Source: Zygnema cylindricum (Eukaryota > Streptophyta > Zygnematophyceae > Zygnematales > Zygnemataceae). Taken from it: a DNA stretch of 64,000 bases. Both the position numbers and the translations under genes were made by a program. Position 1 is the first letter of the stretch. Every line of letters starts with the position of its first letter. The notes under the pieces were generated by a model. It saw only the letters and a list, made by a program, of their open reading frames with translations. It was not told the origin of the DNA and ran no database searches. The stretch is taken from positions 1 to 64,000 of the forward strand of contig JBBHKE010002445.1 of NCBI GenBank assembly GCA_037447655.1, given 5' to 3'. Below, piece after piece: positions 1 through 12,027 of the stretch.

Positions 1-2106
1 CAGTATTATAGTACACAAATCGATGAGATGCCAATGAATGTTGCAGATCTCATTTAGTTTTTTTTTTTTTTTTTTTCTTTTTTCGTTTGTACCTGTCGAG
101 ATTGAGGCACTTTTTAACTTCATGTCTCTGTCTATATTTGAAAAAAGAGAGAATTTTAGATAGTTGGTTTTACCGAGGAAGGCTGTTGTCGTTCAAGAAA
201 AGTCAAGAAAAGTCTGGAAAAGTCTCTGGTGGCGTAAAAATAAGATGTGAAAAAGTTTGTAGTAAAAATTCAACGTGTGGCTCGTGTCCATTTTGCCGCC
301 CAATGTTGAAATATGCCTAACATGGAAAAAATGAGGGAGCAGGGACCCTAAAACCCTAGAAACTCTAAAAAAACCCAAGGTATGGAAATAATGAGGGAGC
401 AAGGAGTCGGTACATAGTCGAGGATCTATGTTTCTCCAGTATTAGGATTTTGTCAAATGAAACGTTTTTGAATGGAACCTCGTTGTATGAAACCTTGGTT
501 GTATGGAAAATCGTTGAAATTGGATCCTGAATTTGTACAATGTATCGTTACTAATGTTAAAATGTTTTCTTCAGATGTTCAGATGTCAGGCTGGAAATTT
601 ATTGTATTTTCAGAACAACATTTGAGGATAAGAAGAGTATTAACACAGATAGACGAGCAGTGTACACCATGTATTTATAGGTTAAGGTTAATTATTTTCT
701 TTTGTTTTCATTAATTTTTTTACCTGTCAGATTATCAATCGTACCCGTCGTAGAGGGAAGTTAGGATTATTACTTTACAACTGTTGGTCAGCAAGACTGG
801 GAATTATAATTGTGTGCTCAAAGAGGAGTGAATAATACTGGCCAAAAAAAATCCAGTGCTAACAGTTGTGCACGGTGTACTTCATTAGATTCTTTAGGGT
901 TTTCAGGTTGTTTGAAGGGTTTTGGTAGGTGTGATCCAGTGTTGGCCTAGGCCGTTCTTTTCTTTAAGTGTATTTGACCTTTAGTGATGTAAATATTGCA
1001 AATGTCTGAGAAGAAGAAAGTATCATGGTTTTAGAGTGTGATAAAAGATTGTCACTATTTAGCTCAGAATAAGCCTCGAAACAAGAGTCATCCATTTTGT
1101 CACTCTGTTGGCTTTGTCTGCTCTTCCTCTCTGTTCTTGAGACCAATGGAGTCCATTTGCTCCTTCATTGTTCCCATAGAGGGGAGTTGATTCAGGGACC
1201 GACATCGTCCGTGATGACATCGTTTTGACTAAAGCTTCTGAAGAAGACTTTTCTATTCGTCGTGAGGTTTCACTTACTTATTCTTCGAGGCGCATCGGTA
1301 TTGGTTTGCTCGGTGGTGCTTGTTGTATTTGGAACCATTGTAACAAATACTCTTACAATAAAGACTCTTGCAATAAAGACTTAGCATTTCATTGTAATAG
1401 CGAAAATCCTACCTTTGTTACAGTTGTAGCTCATGCTGTGAGACATGTTGCAGTCACCGCATGTGACTTCTCTAGGAGGAACACGCGTGACTATGCGTGT
1501 TCTTTGAGAAGCTACAGTATCGATGATTTTGATTTGATGGCGGCTGAGATTTGTGGTTGTTTGGGTGTTTCCGACGAGAGAGGCCTGAGGAGTTCTCACC
1601 TTCTTGTTCTCGCGTCCTTTAATCGTCATGTTTATCTGTATCTTTACAAAGTGTGGAAGCTTCCATTCTTTTTCCTTTCTACAATTGTAAAAATGGGCCG
1701 ACTTTATTAAAAATCGCGATGGTAAACCATTCTCGCCATAATCTAGATCTCTCTCAACGTGCTCCGCAGGGTGTGGGAGGTTTTTGGTTGTTTTTAGGGT
1801 TTTAGCTCATTGGTGGTTGATTGGATAGTTTTTTTATTTATTTTTAGGGTGTGTTCATTTTTTGTCGTTTTCTGTTGCTCGCAACTTTTCCGTGTAATTT
1901 GCTAGTTCGTCCTTCTCTCTGTACATTCGTTCCTTTCGAATTTATTTTTTGTCTCTATTAGGTTTGCTTTCTCCAACTTGTTCAGTTTTTTTCAATTCCT
2001 CTGGTCGTATTTTTTTCCTTTGTTTTCATGTATACGAACGGTTAACGTTGGTACTTTTTCTGGTAGAGCCCAATACTAATTATAAGTTGTCAAAAACAAA
2101 GCTCTT
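1..2106. other. Intergenic DNA, no recognisable gene
   Basis: Poly-T near 59-77 and a short degenerate AAACCCTA-like stretch near 345-375. The longest open frame (1225-1710, plus, 161 codons) has no recognisable domain and includes near-repeats of an AATAAAGACTC-type word, so I do not call it a gene. No splice-linked exons or repeat termini were recognised. Confidence 0.4.
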
Positions 2107-2114
2107 ACAAAGTA

Positions 2115-2290
2115 CACCCTGAATCGCCTATAGTGTTGACAACACTATATTCGCGCCCCCAAATTTTGACCCTCGAACCTAAAATAGAATTAATCATTCT
2201 ATTTTTTTCTTTACGTTAATATAGGTAAGGTTTAATTAGCGTCAATGACTCTAATTTGGTCGGTTTTTAAATAGTGTAGCGTACCAAATG
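2115..2290 (+). mobile_element. TA-flanked MITE, left-end fragment
   Basis: After a TA dinucleotide the sequence starts CACCCTGAATCGCC, a variant of the terminus shared by families F, G and K. The internal part (TTAGCGTCAATGACTCTAAT and an AAATAGTGTA motif) resembles family K. No matching right terminus was found, so it is probably truncated. Confidence 0.5.
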
Positions 2291-2536
2291 TGTCATACCG
2301 TATTATAACTGCTCGTTTTTTCGTACAGTCGTACAAAAAAAGTGTTAGATAACGGCGTCGAGACGGTAAAGTGAGTGGCGTTAACATGGGAAAGCTCGCT
2401 CAAGGTTCCTTCCTAGAAATAAAGACCGGGGAAAATCACTCGAACCTATTCTCATATATTCAAACGTCTACAATGTGAACACAGGCTGTAGCTGCTACAC
2501 CATGGGAATGTGTATCCAAACTACAGTAGTAAACTA

Positions 2537-3067
2537 CAACCGTGTATCGCCATTAGGGTTAATGTTTTTATTTCCACTTAAACATATTTTATTCGTACGT
2601 ACATGTCGGATTGTGAATCTGACAGTTGCGATTGAAAGGCGAGATTCTTAGATTCCGATTGGCGGTCTCAAATTAAAAATCAAACAAGTGTGTACGGAGA
2701 AAAGATGTTTTAAGTGGCGAAAATATTGTTAACAGTAATAGAGATACATGGCATAGTTCAAAAGTAGGCGTTTTTATGGTAGGCCTTTGGTTGGCGCCTT
2801 TATCGTAAGTTGTGTTATGGGCTTTTCATGTGATCTTCTTAGATCGCTACTTTGATCAGCGACCGTCCGATCGTCCGAATCTGACGGTGTAAATAAAACT
2901 TTTTGGTCCGAATGTTTTAATTGGTCCAATTTTTGGTCCGAATGTTTTAATTGGTCCGAATAGGTCTGGATACAATATGGGTCTTAAGGTCATATTGTAT
3001 GTTTTGCATACAATAGGCATATTGTATGGGCCTACTTTCACATACTTTTGAACTATGATACATGGTG
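2537..3067 (+). mobile_element. Family F MITE, copy F1, interrupted by E1
   Basis: TA-flanked element (TA at 2535-2536 and 3068-3069). Termini are a diverged CACCGTGTATCGC type and its inverse ending GGTG. The core has the family F inverted arms: CACTTAAAACAT and TCTCCGTACACACTTGTC-like words on the left and their complements on the right. Without E1 and its TSD the element is about 217 bp. It encodes no protein. Confidence 0.72.
2752..3057 (+). mobile_element. Family E MITE, copy E1, with perfect 8-bp TSD
   Basis: 306-bp element with terminal inverted repeats CATAGTTCAAAAGTAGG and a complement ending CTTTTGAACTATG. It is flanked by ATACATGG at 2744-2751 and 3058-3065, a perfect 8-bp TSD. 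An 8-bp duplication is the hAT superfamily size, but the first bases (CATAG) do not fit the usual hAT YARNG start, so the assignment is by TSD length only. It lies inside F1 and so is younger than F1. Confidence 0.85.
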
Positions 3068-3069
3068 TA

Positions 3070-3212
3070 GTGTTAGATGTGTAAATTAGCGTTATTTTTT
3101 TGTTGGCATTAAGCCTTTGAACCCAAATTAGAGTTAATAACACTAATTGTTTCTTTACACTAATAATTTATTTACAGTAATAATTTCTTTACACTAGAAG
3201 CGATTCACGGTG
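3070..3212 (+). mobile_element. TA-MITE right-end fragment
   Basis: Ends in AGCGATTCACGGTG followed by TA, the inverse of the shared F/G/K terminus. Internally it has repeated TTTACACTAATAATTT words. No left terminus is adjacent; F1 appears to have inserted into or beside it. Confidence 0.5.
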
Positions 3213-3214
3213 TA

Positions 3215-4600
3215 ATGTTGTCATACAAATTTTAAGGCATAAAAAAAAATTCAATCATCGTCAATACCGGCAACATAGCAACTTCGATACAAAGGAGAAG
3301 AAAGGAACATAGAAAACAAATAAAAAAAGTGGAAAATGTAAATAAATAAATAAATAATGTCGTAGTCAAAAAAAAGGTCAGGATATGAACCAACAACTAG
3401 TTTTTGAAAACCGAAAGAAAATTATAAACTTGAGACGAGCAAAATAAAAAGGAAATTGAAAAAAAAGGAGGATACAAAAGATAAAAAAACACAAAAGAAA
3501 AGTCGAAAGGCAGCCGAAAAAAAAAGACACAAAACACAAAAACAAACAAAAAAAACGACCATTAATCAAAATATTAGTCCAAAATATAGCGATAAAAAGA
3601 ATGAACAATTTAAAGAATTGGCGGTGGATATTAAACAATGAGTGAAAAAAAAGAAAACAAAAAAAAACCTGAGTAGTCTTTTCTCCCTCCACTGCTGACA
3701 TCTGGCATGACAGCTGGCATTTTGCCCTATATGAAATATCTTTGAAGATCTTTTGACACAATAGTGTCGTCTTAAACATAAAAACAGAAGTGGATCTGTC
3801 TAAAAAAAAGTGAAACTAACTAAAATTTCTCAGTGGTTGTCAAAAACAGGTCACCCTTGTTGCTTAACCTCTCTCTCTCTCCCTCTCCCTCTCCCTCTCC
3901 CTCTCCCTCTCCCTCTCCCTCTCCCTCTCCCCCCATTTTTTTATTTTTTATTTTTTATTTTCGGCCATTTCAAAGGGCTTCCTCTTCACTCTCAACCATT
4001 TCGATCTAAACACTATTCTACCTTCTCAAGAAAAAACGAAAAAAACGTTTTTACTGGTTAAAGCGTGCTCTGTTTAATCGTTTAAAATGTTTAAACGTTA
4101 AACTTTCTGAAAAAAAAAAAAAAAAAAAAAAAAACCTTATTTATTTCTCCTGTAAACCATTCAGTATTAAATTATTTACTGTAAATCGCTCTTTTCCACA
4201 GTAACTGAAACTGTCTCCTGATTGGTCGCATCTTGGACCGTCGATTTCTTGAACGATAATCTTTTGTCGTTTAGTGAAATTTGAGCCAGCTGTACGGGCG
4301 ATGGTAAAGGAAAGAAATCTTCGTCGAATCCCGAATACGACAACGAATGCAAATCGTCGAAAATCTGCGCTTCGTCGGATTGTGACGTCACGAATTCCTG
4401 AAATCGGACAGCAATTCCGTACAAAACAAGATCAGTTTCAAATTTTTGGAGAAGGCTAGTAAGAAAAAGTGAAAAACGAACGAAACGACAAAATTGAATG
4501 TAACGACAAAATATATATAACGACAGAAAAGCGACAGATGTAACGACCAAGACGTTCGCAGATACAGACAAAAACGGTCAAAACGCACGAGAAACAGATT
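3215..4600. other. A-rich intergenic DNA, no supported gene
   Basis: Mostly poly-A-interrupted low-complexity DNA, with a poly-A run near 4109-4133. Open frames at 3378-3779 and 4176-4571 (minus) have compositionally biased translations. The second contains a plausible-looking acidic stretch but no domain I recognise and no visible splice partners. Confidence 0.35.
3869..3935 (+). repeat. CTCTCC microsatellite
   Basis: About ten uninterrupted CTCTCC-type hexamers preceded by a CT run. The leucine/proline open frame across it is a product of the repeat. Confidence 0.9.
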
Positions 4601-4637
4601 TAACGACTAAATCAGTCAGCAGTAACGGAAAAACCGG

Positions 4638-5324
4638 TTAAAGAGGACAAAGAGTCGAAAGAAAAAAAAAAAAACAGAAACTGACCGTACAAAAAATGAC
4701 CGTACAATGGAACCGGACAAAAAATCGCCAAAAAACAAAAAAAACGCCAAAAAAAACAAGGAAACAATTAAAAACGGTTATTTCTTCGCCTGATTCACAC
4801 ACCTCATCGCTACACTCTTGTCCGTACTCCGTTCCGTACATCATTCCGTACCCCGTGTCGTACGCCCTTCCGTACTCACTATCGTACTCCCAAAACTCCC
4901 CTCCCTCTCCCTCCTCCTCCTCCTCCCCCTCCTCCCCCTCCTCCCCCTCCTCCCCCTCCTCCCCCTCCTCTCCCTCCTCTCCCTCTCCGTCCTCTCTCTC
5001 CTCCAATGAGAGGGAAATGGGGGGGAGCCATGGCCCCGAAGCTTCCTCTCCCGACAATCTCCTGCTGACACGTGGCAGAGCCGCCTGCTGCCAGCTGTCC
5101 AATCCTACGGCTAAGACCTCTCTCCCGAGAGATTCTTTCCCTGAGGAGCTGCCAGCTGGCGGGGAGGTGATGGAGGAAGAGTAGGAGGAGGAGGAGAGGG
5201 ATCGAGAGAGAGAGGGATTTTTGTCTTTTTCGACGTTTGTCTTATTCGCGAGAGGTGGCCAAAGCCAAGACATGGAGGAGACGGAAGAGGTGAGAGAAGG
5301 TTTTTTTGTACCCGTTAATCCCAT
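4638..5324 (-). CDS. Hypothetical open frame with acidic Glu/Gly repeat (doubtful)
   Basis: A 228-codon frame. The N-terminal 40 residues are Ser/Lys-rich, a Ser-rich stretch follows, then a long Glu-Gly-Glu run encoded by the CTCC microsatellite at 4896-4997, a Tyr-rich stretch, and a hydrophobic C-terminus made from a Phe-rich low-complexity tract. The first 40 codons lie in repeat M; the M copy near 17.1 kb has the same frame with in-frame stops, which argues against conserved coding. I recognise no domain. It may be an exon of an unrecognised gene but is more likely a chance frame. Confidence 0.15.
   Translation of the reverse strand: MGLTGTKKPSLTSSVSSMSWLWPPLANKTNVEKDKNPSLSRSLSSSSYSSSITSPPAGSSSGKESLGREVLAVGLDSWQQAALPRVSRRLSGEEASGPWLPPISLSLEEREDGEGEEGEEGEEGEEGEEGEEGEEEEEGEGGEFWEYDSEYGRAYDTGYGMMYGTEYGQECSDEVCESGEEITVFNCFLVFFGVFFVFWRFFVRFHCTVIFCTVSFCFFFFLSTLCPL
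4896..4997 (+). repeat. CTCCTCCCC-type minisatellite
   Basis: Pyrimidine-only tract of CTCC and CTCCCC units, strongly strand-asymmetric. Confidence 0.9.
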
Positions 5325-7640
5325 TCAAAAAAAAAAAAAAAAAAAATCTGAAAAAGGAAATAAAAAAAAAAGGGGTAAAATGGAGTTAAAATTGGTAATA
5401 AAAATTAAAAAAATAAGAGTGTAAAGAAGTTTGTAGGGCTTTTTTTTTGTGTTTTCAGGGTTTGGATTTGGTAAAAGAATGGTATGAAAGGTTGTGAATG
5501 AGAAATACTTTATAGGGAAGTAGGATGCCAAATCGTGACGTGACAGCTAGTGACAGAATTATAAAAAGTACACGCGTCGTACATTCAGTGGTTACATAGA
5601 CCGAAAGGACCACTTTGAAAAGGTACACCTATACGGGAGAATCTCAAACGGGCGGCGGCATTGGCGGACTTCACGATTTTGTCGGCGGGAAAAATGGGCA
5701 ACTTGCACGGAAGCCGTACCGTACGAAAGGTTACGAGCCTGCAGACGGATTTTTCGGAGCCAATCAGAGGCTAGGCGTAAATTTCGGAGGTACAACGCAC
5801 TGCAAGTTGCGGCGGACGTCGTTTAGGAAGAGATAAAATGGGAGGTAAATAGTACACGGAAAAATTCCAAAAGGGAATCGACCGTACAGGTACGGACGGA
5901 GCTGGTTATATAAAACAGTCTATGCTGGTAGGAAACGCGTGGGAAGAAGACAATTTTGGAAGAAATTGGGGTGCGATATTCTATGTAGATGACAGGTTAA
6001 AAAACCAAAACGACAGCCTGTCGATGCTTAGAGAATGTCGGTCCATTGACTGGAGTACTGGACTCGTGAGATCGTACGAAACTGAATAGCTAAAAGGTAC
6101 GGTAGGCAACGTGGCTATTTTTGGACTAGACTCTGATGACAAGAAGGACAAATATGAGACGTGGCGTATTCTCAAACATGTTAAACGTGCCGTACAGCAA
6201 TTGGACTGAAGCAGTGTGATTCTTCCCGGAAAAAGGTAAACATTTGAATATGGACGAAGCACATGTAGAGGACTTGTTTCCGTGGTAAAGTACAGCAGCC
6301 TGAATATTTTTTTATGAATTTTGTACTTTTTGTGAATCCATAAAAGGACATCAAAGAACGAATGGAAGGCCTTTCTGTACGGCAAATCATGAATGAGACG
6401 CTGAAGTACATATTCGTAACAGAAAACAACCTGACGCCCGGTTCAAAAAATTGACGGTACGCGATGGAAAGTTTAGCAAAATAGTGTTTGTGTGGAAAAT
6501 TGAGATATTTTTTTACAACAGCAAATGGCCGATACCGTATTATCCTGCCACGTGTGGTAAAAGCAGCCCTAAAAATATGTCGAAGCTGTTCCAGCGGCTT
6601 TTAGATGGACTTTCAGTTTTTTTCATCTGCCCGAAAATGTGCGCCACGGCAAGAGGAAAGAATTGTCTCTACACCGTGTATCGCAAAGTATTTGCGCATG
6701 AATTATTTCACCGCTAAAAAAATATTTTCTCCGTACACACTTGTCCGATTTTCAATTTGAGACCGCCAATTGGAAGCTGAGAACCTTACCTTTCAATATT
6801 TACCGTCAGATCCACAATCCGATATGTGTGTACGGAGAAAATATGTTTTAAGAGACGAAAAAAACATTAACGCTAGTAGCGATTCGCGGTGTAGTTTTTG
6901 GATTCCACAAGTCCGTATTTTGTTAGTTAGGGTAAATCGCCATCAAAATAAAAAATAAATATAAATATCAAAATAAATATAAACAAAATAAAACATCTCG
7001 CTATTCGCTAATCATTACATACGACAAGCTTAGCGACAGGATCTTCGTCAAGAAGGCGATTTCCCCGTAAAAGATTCTGCGTGACAAACCGCCGACAAAG
7101 TCCTTTTAACGGGAAGGAAACGTACGCCCGGGTCCGCCGTTTCGCTGGTGTCATGATGTCACCCGGAAAAACTGTACTTCGTTCACATAGAACCACGTTA
7201 TCGTAAAATGGCCGAGGTGTCTTTCGGCCCATTTCCATCCTGACGTCTTTCGCTTCGCGAGTACAATACGCTTGCCGTGGAAACTTTGCTACATGCTGCC
7301 GTTTTAGGAATTTATGCACATGTGTCACCCGTACGGATTACGTGATTTTTCAATCGGATCGGATTCGGATCCGATTCTACTCAAATCGGAAAAGTGACCA
7401 AAAAGTGAATTTTCGGATTCTGTTTTTATGGTTTCCAGGACGACAACACCGACCGCATGCCAGCTTAGATCTCTAAAGTTTGACCCTTTCTTCAGTTTTA
7501 GGATTCATAACAGACAATCTTTTCATTTGAGATTCGCTTCTCATTTTGACCGTTGAGACTTGACTGAATTTTCGTCAAATCCACAATCTATCAAATATTT
7601 GTCAATGTGACCGTATCAGAACGACGAATCGCGCTACCGT
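5205..7640 (+). repeat. Dispersed repeat M, copy 1
   Basis: Long stretch closely matching 17065-22352. Shared landmarks are a TTTTGTCTTTYTC start, the block at 5618-5680 matching 19812-19874, GGAAAGTTTAGCAAAATAGT at about 6466, a TTGGATTCCACAA word at about 6898, and CGCTTGCCGTGGAAACTTTG at about 7268. Copy 1 carries F2 where copy 2 has none, and lacks E2, H1e and L1. Both ends are uncertain. There is no conserved open frame between copies (frameshifts differ), so its nature, whether a large non-autonomous transposon or a segmental duplication, is open. Confidence 0.7.
6672..6891 (+). mobile_element. Family F MITE, copy F2, TA TSD confirmed by empty site
   Basis: 220 bp flanked by TA (6670-6671 and 6892-6893). 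Starts CACCGTGTATCGC and ends GCGATTCGCGGTG. Inner arms TCTCCGTACACACTTGTC and GTGTGTACGGAGA form a long inverted repeat. The second M copy near 21625-21640 lacks it and aligns base for base with two bases in place of the TA, which supports a 2-bp TSD typical of Tc1/mariner and Stowaway elements. Confidence 0.85.
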
Positions 7641-8022
7641 AACCTCCACCATTAAGTCGGTTTTTTTTGGTTGCACATAAAACTATTGTTTTGTTTTGTT
7701 TTTCGTACGTTTTTAATATTATGCAAAAGCATAGTTGTTCACGGCGTTTAGTGCGAACGATTTAATCGCGACAAATTATACGTAACAAACGCATTGAACC
7801 TTTTGAAAAAATCGTAAAAATCGTTAATGAATTTTCGTCCGTACTATTCCGTACATGTAAACAAAAATAAATTTCACATATACCGCAGTTTGTACCATTT
7901 TCGTACATTTTCCGTATTAGCGCAGTTTGTAAGTTTTCCGCTAAATGAGCGCTAAAATATCATAAATATTTAAATAAATGTCACACTCCATATTGGTATT
8001 GGAATTCCATCATCAACTGGTA

Positions 8023-8221
8023 CACCTTGAATCGTTATTAGCGTATAGAAATTATTAGTGTAAAGAAAAAATTAGCGTCATTCATTCTAATTTAGTGCCA
8101 GGAGACATGGCGGATTATGGTCCACGTCCTTAAATAGTGTAATTTATTATATTTAAGGTATCACTGTCAAAATTTTGGGGTGCCGATATAGCGTACATAA
8201 AGCTAATAACGATTCACGGTG
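8023..8221 (+). mobile_element. Family K MITE, copy K1
   Basis: 199 bp flanked by TA (8021-8022 and 8222-8223). Starts CACCTTGAATCGTTATTAG and ends CTAATAACGATTCACGGTG. The core has CAAAATTTTGGGGTGC and AAATAGTGTA words, matching K2 in reverse orientation; both copies are 199 bp by my boundaries. Non-coding. Confidence 0.82.
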
Positions 8222-8322
8222 TAGCGGAGAATGCGAATTTAATCTACGCCACAAAATGTCGCATATCCGGGTTCGAACGTCCGCAATGTCATATTTTTAT
8301 GAAAATATTTGCAATATTCCAT

Positions 8323-8357
8323 GGCGTCTTCTTTCAAAAATATTTGAAGAAGACGCC
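8323..8357 (+). repeat. Short hairpin in repeat N
   Basis: GGCGTCTTCTTTCAAA, a 4-base loop, then TTTGAAGAAGACGCC: 15 pairs with one bulged base. A related but unpaired version lies near 58395-58448 in the other N copy. Confidence 0.7.
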
Positions 8358-8640
8358 TGTACAATTTTCAAACTTACCGCGCAAAAATAGTGTGACGTTA
8401 CCAACGTCTCTTTTCGAAAATGTCCGTACATTTTCGATAACTGACGTACAATTTCTGCGATAATTCTGTGCGGTTCACTGGACAAGAAGTACCAATAACT
8501 ACGACGTATCTTTTCCTCGAATTCCGTAGATTTCCGTAAAAAAGGTACATTTTACGAGAAATGTTGTACTTTTCGCGTAAATTTTCCATTCAGTTTACCG
8601 AACGGAAAGTACATCGCGTTTTTTTTGCGATTTGTTCAAA

Positions 8641-9391
8641 AGTCACGAATTATACGATTCAATCGGAAAAATTGAAAAATCGCACGATTTGAACAATTAT
8701 GGTCAAGTTCCATCAGTCGTTTCTATAATCGTACAGCCAACTCTACTAGCCGTGTTGATTGAGTCGATGATCAATCACGAAGAGTATGTAAACCACGTGT
8801 TCTAAATTGACTGACACCACGTAAGCTACGATCCGATATTGAATATCCTCAAGATTTTTACCACCGACAAATTTTACTTCAAGTCTTCACTTGCGTACAA
8901 AGTCATCATACGACATAACTTTAATACTTTTTCCATACGCCTGTCTTCTACGCCAACTCATTATTTAAGGTTCCTGTTTTCAAACATAATGAAAGTCTTT
9001 TGACAGAAACAGTGTGACCAACAAATGTTACCTAAAATAGCGTGACGAAAGAGCGTTACGAAATAACATTTTTATTTTCGGTTCTATTTTGAAAAGCACG
9101 TGTCATGTGCAACTTTTGTGAATTTTCGTTGGTTTTCCATCGTGACACGTAGCTCAATCGTCCAACGTGTCGCGATTCATTTTTTTCCATAGCTATCAAC
9201 CCACCTCTTACAGCAAAGTTGTCAGCTACAGAGAAATATGAAGCGAACGCCTCGCGACAGAAAATCCAACGGTTAGTGTTACCTCCCAAACCTTCGATGA
9301 TTTGGCAAGATTCTCTGTAATGTTGTTTCGTGCATAAAAACAAAATAAGTGGTACGGTTTGGTACTAATAGGCGCGGATTTCTGTGAACTA
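8641..9391. other. Intergenic DNA, nothing recognised
   Basis: A short poly-T and scattered GTAC words only. The minus open frame at 9056-9343 has no recognisable domain. Confidence 0.35.
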
Positions 9392-9454
9392 CCCCACTTT
9401 TTGACTGATGGAACTTGACCCTAAGGGTAACATTCCATTAGACAAAAAGTGGGG
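9392..9454 (+). repeat. Foldback hairpin 1
   Basis: CCCCACTTTTTG on the left and CAAAAAGTGGGG on the right enclose a further imperfect pairing (ATGGAA with TTCCAT, and CCC TAA GGG at the tip), giving arms of about 30 bp with a few mismatches. Confidence 0.75.
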
Positions 9455-9581
9455 TTCGTTATTGGACGACGTACATTTTCATACAGCGCCACACAGAGCG
9501 TACCATTTTTTTTTCAGTCAAAACATCTTAACTGGAAAACTGTCGGGATGCTCCAATGATGTAGGCGTAATTTCTGACCGT

Positions 9582-9716
9582 TGGATATTTCACTTTTTAA
9601 GATCGGTGAAGCAATCGCGCACATCATCCAGTGTGAAGCAACTCTCCTTGCGAGGAGAGTTGCTTCCCACCTTTCGTGTGCGATTGGTTCACGTGAAAAA
9701 GAAAAAATAATATCCA
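9582..9716 (+). repeat. Foldback hairpin 2
   Basis: Nested inverted repeat. The outer arms are TGGATAT with ATATCCA and the middle arms GCAATCGCGCAC with GTGCGATTG. The core at 9635-9666 is a perfect 14-bp stem (GAAGCAACTCTCCT) around TGCG. It may be the body of a small foldback element; no clear TSD was found. Confidence 0.7.
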
Positions 9717-11179
9717 TTTTGAACAAGTGATCACAGGCCTGCACGTCGTACAGGCCATGTGCCACTTGCGACGCAGGATGCAAGTAAGCAAAAAATATCC
9801 TCGCACGCTTCATCTGATATCCACCGAAATTCAAAGTTTGCCGCGACTTTCAAAGATTGCCACATCTTTTTGCCATTCCGTTTCTAAATTTTGATTTCTA
9901 TTTTCAAAATCAAAATCTGGCCGCAAACTTTATGTAGGAATCTTAAACTACCTCCGGTCCTACATATATTTTCTTTAGGCTTTACGTTTGTATATTTTTT
10001 AAGATTTTCATAATCTAGACTCTAACCTATGTGGCGCCAATCATAATTGAGGAAGGTTTGTTATTAGCCCGACGAAATAGATCGGACTTTCAGTAAACCT
10101 GTCAATAGACTTGTTCGTACATTTACTAGAACCGCTTAATGGAATATTACCCAAAGACCATAAAGTTTCATTCGTTAAAATTTTGATTTTTTTACGATTA
10201 TCCATTATTTTTAGGTTTTTTTTTTAACTTTTCTTTAATTTCGTATACTTTTCGTGTACGGATGGAGTGTACGGATATAATCTACTATATTTAAAAAAAA
10301 AGGTTGAAAGTACATCGTGAATCGCTGTTAGAGATAAGAAATCGATATTGTTTCCCATGCTTTTAGGGTAGCCACGAAAGTTTGTGTTCACACATTCGAC
10401 GCTTGAATATTTGAGAACACGTTCTCGCAATTTTCTCTTGTCTTTAAAGACTTGCAATCAAATATGAGTACGTTTTTCCGTGCGACGCACTCAATTTTCC
10501 CTTTCGACGCCATTTTCTCACACCTATTTTGTACGTCTGTACAAAATAATGAGCAATTTTAGTACGGACTAACACATTTATAAATTACATTGTCTATAAA
10601 TATTTGACATTAGAATAATTAACGCTAGTTAAACAGTACCAATGTTGATGTAAACTTTTTTTGCGTTAATTTTGATTAACTTCAATATTTTAACGTTCAT
10701 GCGCGTGATGGGTAATGAAAAAAATAGAGAGTACTCTCCATTGTGCTAATAAAAAACCCGGTAATTTAATGCATGGGCACATACACTAAGTTATAGTAGT
10801 ACTTTCGATGAAACTTTTGGTATTTTTATTTTATAATTAAGTAAAACTTGGTCAACACATTTTAAAAAATATGAATTTTTGAATAATGGGCATATGCATT
10901 TTTTTAAAGGTTTTTTACCGTGCCCATACTACAACTTAAACCTCTATGCCGAAGACTAAAAAGCGGACCAATATAATTTAATAATTTTTGGCTAACATTA
11001 GCGGGTGCGCTATTATATTATTGTTTTTGTGTTTTTTTTCCTTTACAATGCCTTTATGTTATATGTTACTGTAATTTCTTTCCCATTGTTTGCCTCCCCG
11101 CGTTCAATTTTTCGCTTTCGTTTTTACCTTGATTTTTTTTGTTTCTGTGCATCCAGATGGTTTAAATCGTTCTTTCTAT
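9717..11179. other. AT-rich intergenic DNA
   Basis: No gene, terminus or tandem array recognised. Repeated TGGGCA-plus-ATGCAT words near 10770 and 10890 hint at a decayed element, but no boundaries could be set. Confidence 0.35.
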
Positions 11180-12013
11180 TAGTGTTGTGTATCGGTTAAA
11201 AATTTATCGCAATAACACCGATACCGATAGTTATCGTTTATCGAACAGTCAAGGGTCCCGATATATCGATCAAAGACCAACAAATTCCATATCGGCGATA
11301 ACTTTTAAAAAATATAGTATGTATACAATAGTATTATATAACATATTGTATTATATTATTTACTTTATATAGCGTGAGATGCCACGTATAATGAATCTGT
11401 TCTGTACCTATTTAACTGAAATTGATTACGGGCATCGCAACACATAAACGTCCACAAACTTAAAACAATACTTTATAGTTCTAAAACTATATTTCTGAAA
11501 CATAAAAATTAAATTAAATTGTAAATTTTTATATCAAACTTTTTCGAAAAACAGTCGTAAAGACGAACAGAGTAGACGAATGAATCTGTCATAGTTCTGC
11601 CATTTACTACCACTATGGAAGTGATATGGGGGCGTAACTAACCTTGCAAAAAAAAATAATAGTCAAAAGGACATTTTGGACGAGTATGGGAGGGTGTAAA
11701 ACCAAGTAAAACCCCCTTAAATAATAAATAATGAAGGAAATATTGCGATTTTTTACCGAAATCGGGGGGGACAATGTCTTCGGCGCGTTTGGGGAATAAC
11801 ACGTACAGTTGCGTCTAACGGCCGGACATTTATCTTTACGGTCTATACAGATATCGCCGATAGTTATCGATATCGGTGTTGTCTTTGATAATAATTGATA
11901 AATATCGGTTATTTATCGGCGATAACCTTGATATCAATATATCATACCAACATATCGATTATCAGCTACCCGAAAAAAAGTCCATATCAGTTATCGGCAA
12001 ATCCTTACCGATA
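11180..12013 (+). mobile_element. Family H2 hAT-like element, copy H2a, right end lost
   Basis: Starts TAGTGTTGTGTATCGG, the same terminus as H2b, and shares its interior (ACACCGATACCGATAG, TCCATATCGGCGA, CCGATATCGGTGTT-type blocks). The right end stops at TTACCGATA, short of the expected ACACAACACTA. Non-coding and rich in ATATCG/CGATAT words. Confidence 0.72.
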
Positions 12014-12027
12014 GATACGTACAAGTT

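Larger units (their letters stand above)
7770..8640 (+). repeat. Dispersed repeat N, copy 1 (contains K1)
   Basis: Shares several blocks in the same order with 58140-58640: GTTAATGAATTTT followed by CCGTAC words, ACCGCAGTTTGTAC, AATAGTGTGACG followed by CAACGTCTCT, and a GTTTACYGAACRGAAAGTAC block. The copies are diverged; termini were not defined. Confidence 0.55.

Noticed and set aside
330-375. Interstitial telomere repeat (AAACCCTA)
   Set aside because: Only a few degenerate units here and at 23.7-24.0 and 62.04-62.11 kb; no regular array.
1225-1710. 161-codon open frame as a gene
   Set aside because: No domain, no splice partner and repetitive AATAAAGACTC-type words; chance frame more likely.
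4696-5184. Pro/Ser-rich open frames on both strands over the CTCC tract
   Set aside because: Pyrimidine-only repeats remain open in several frames; composition explains them.
9635-9666. Rho-independent terminator
   Set aside because: Perfect hairpin but eukaryotic context, and it is the core of a larger foldback.
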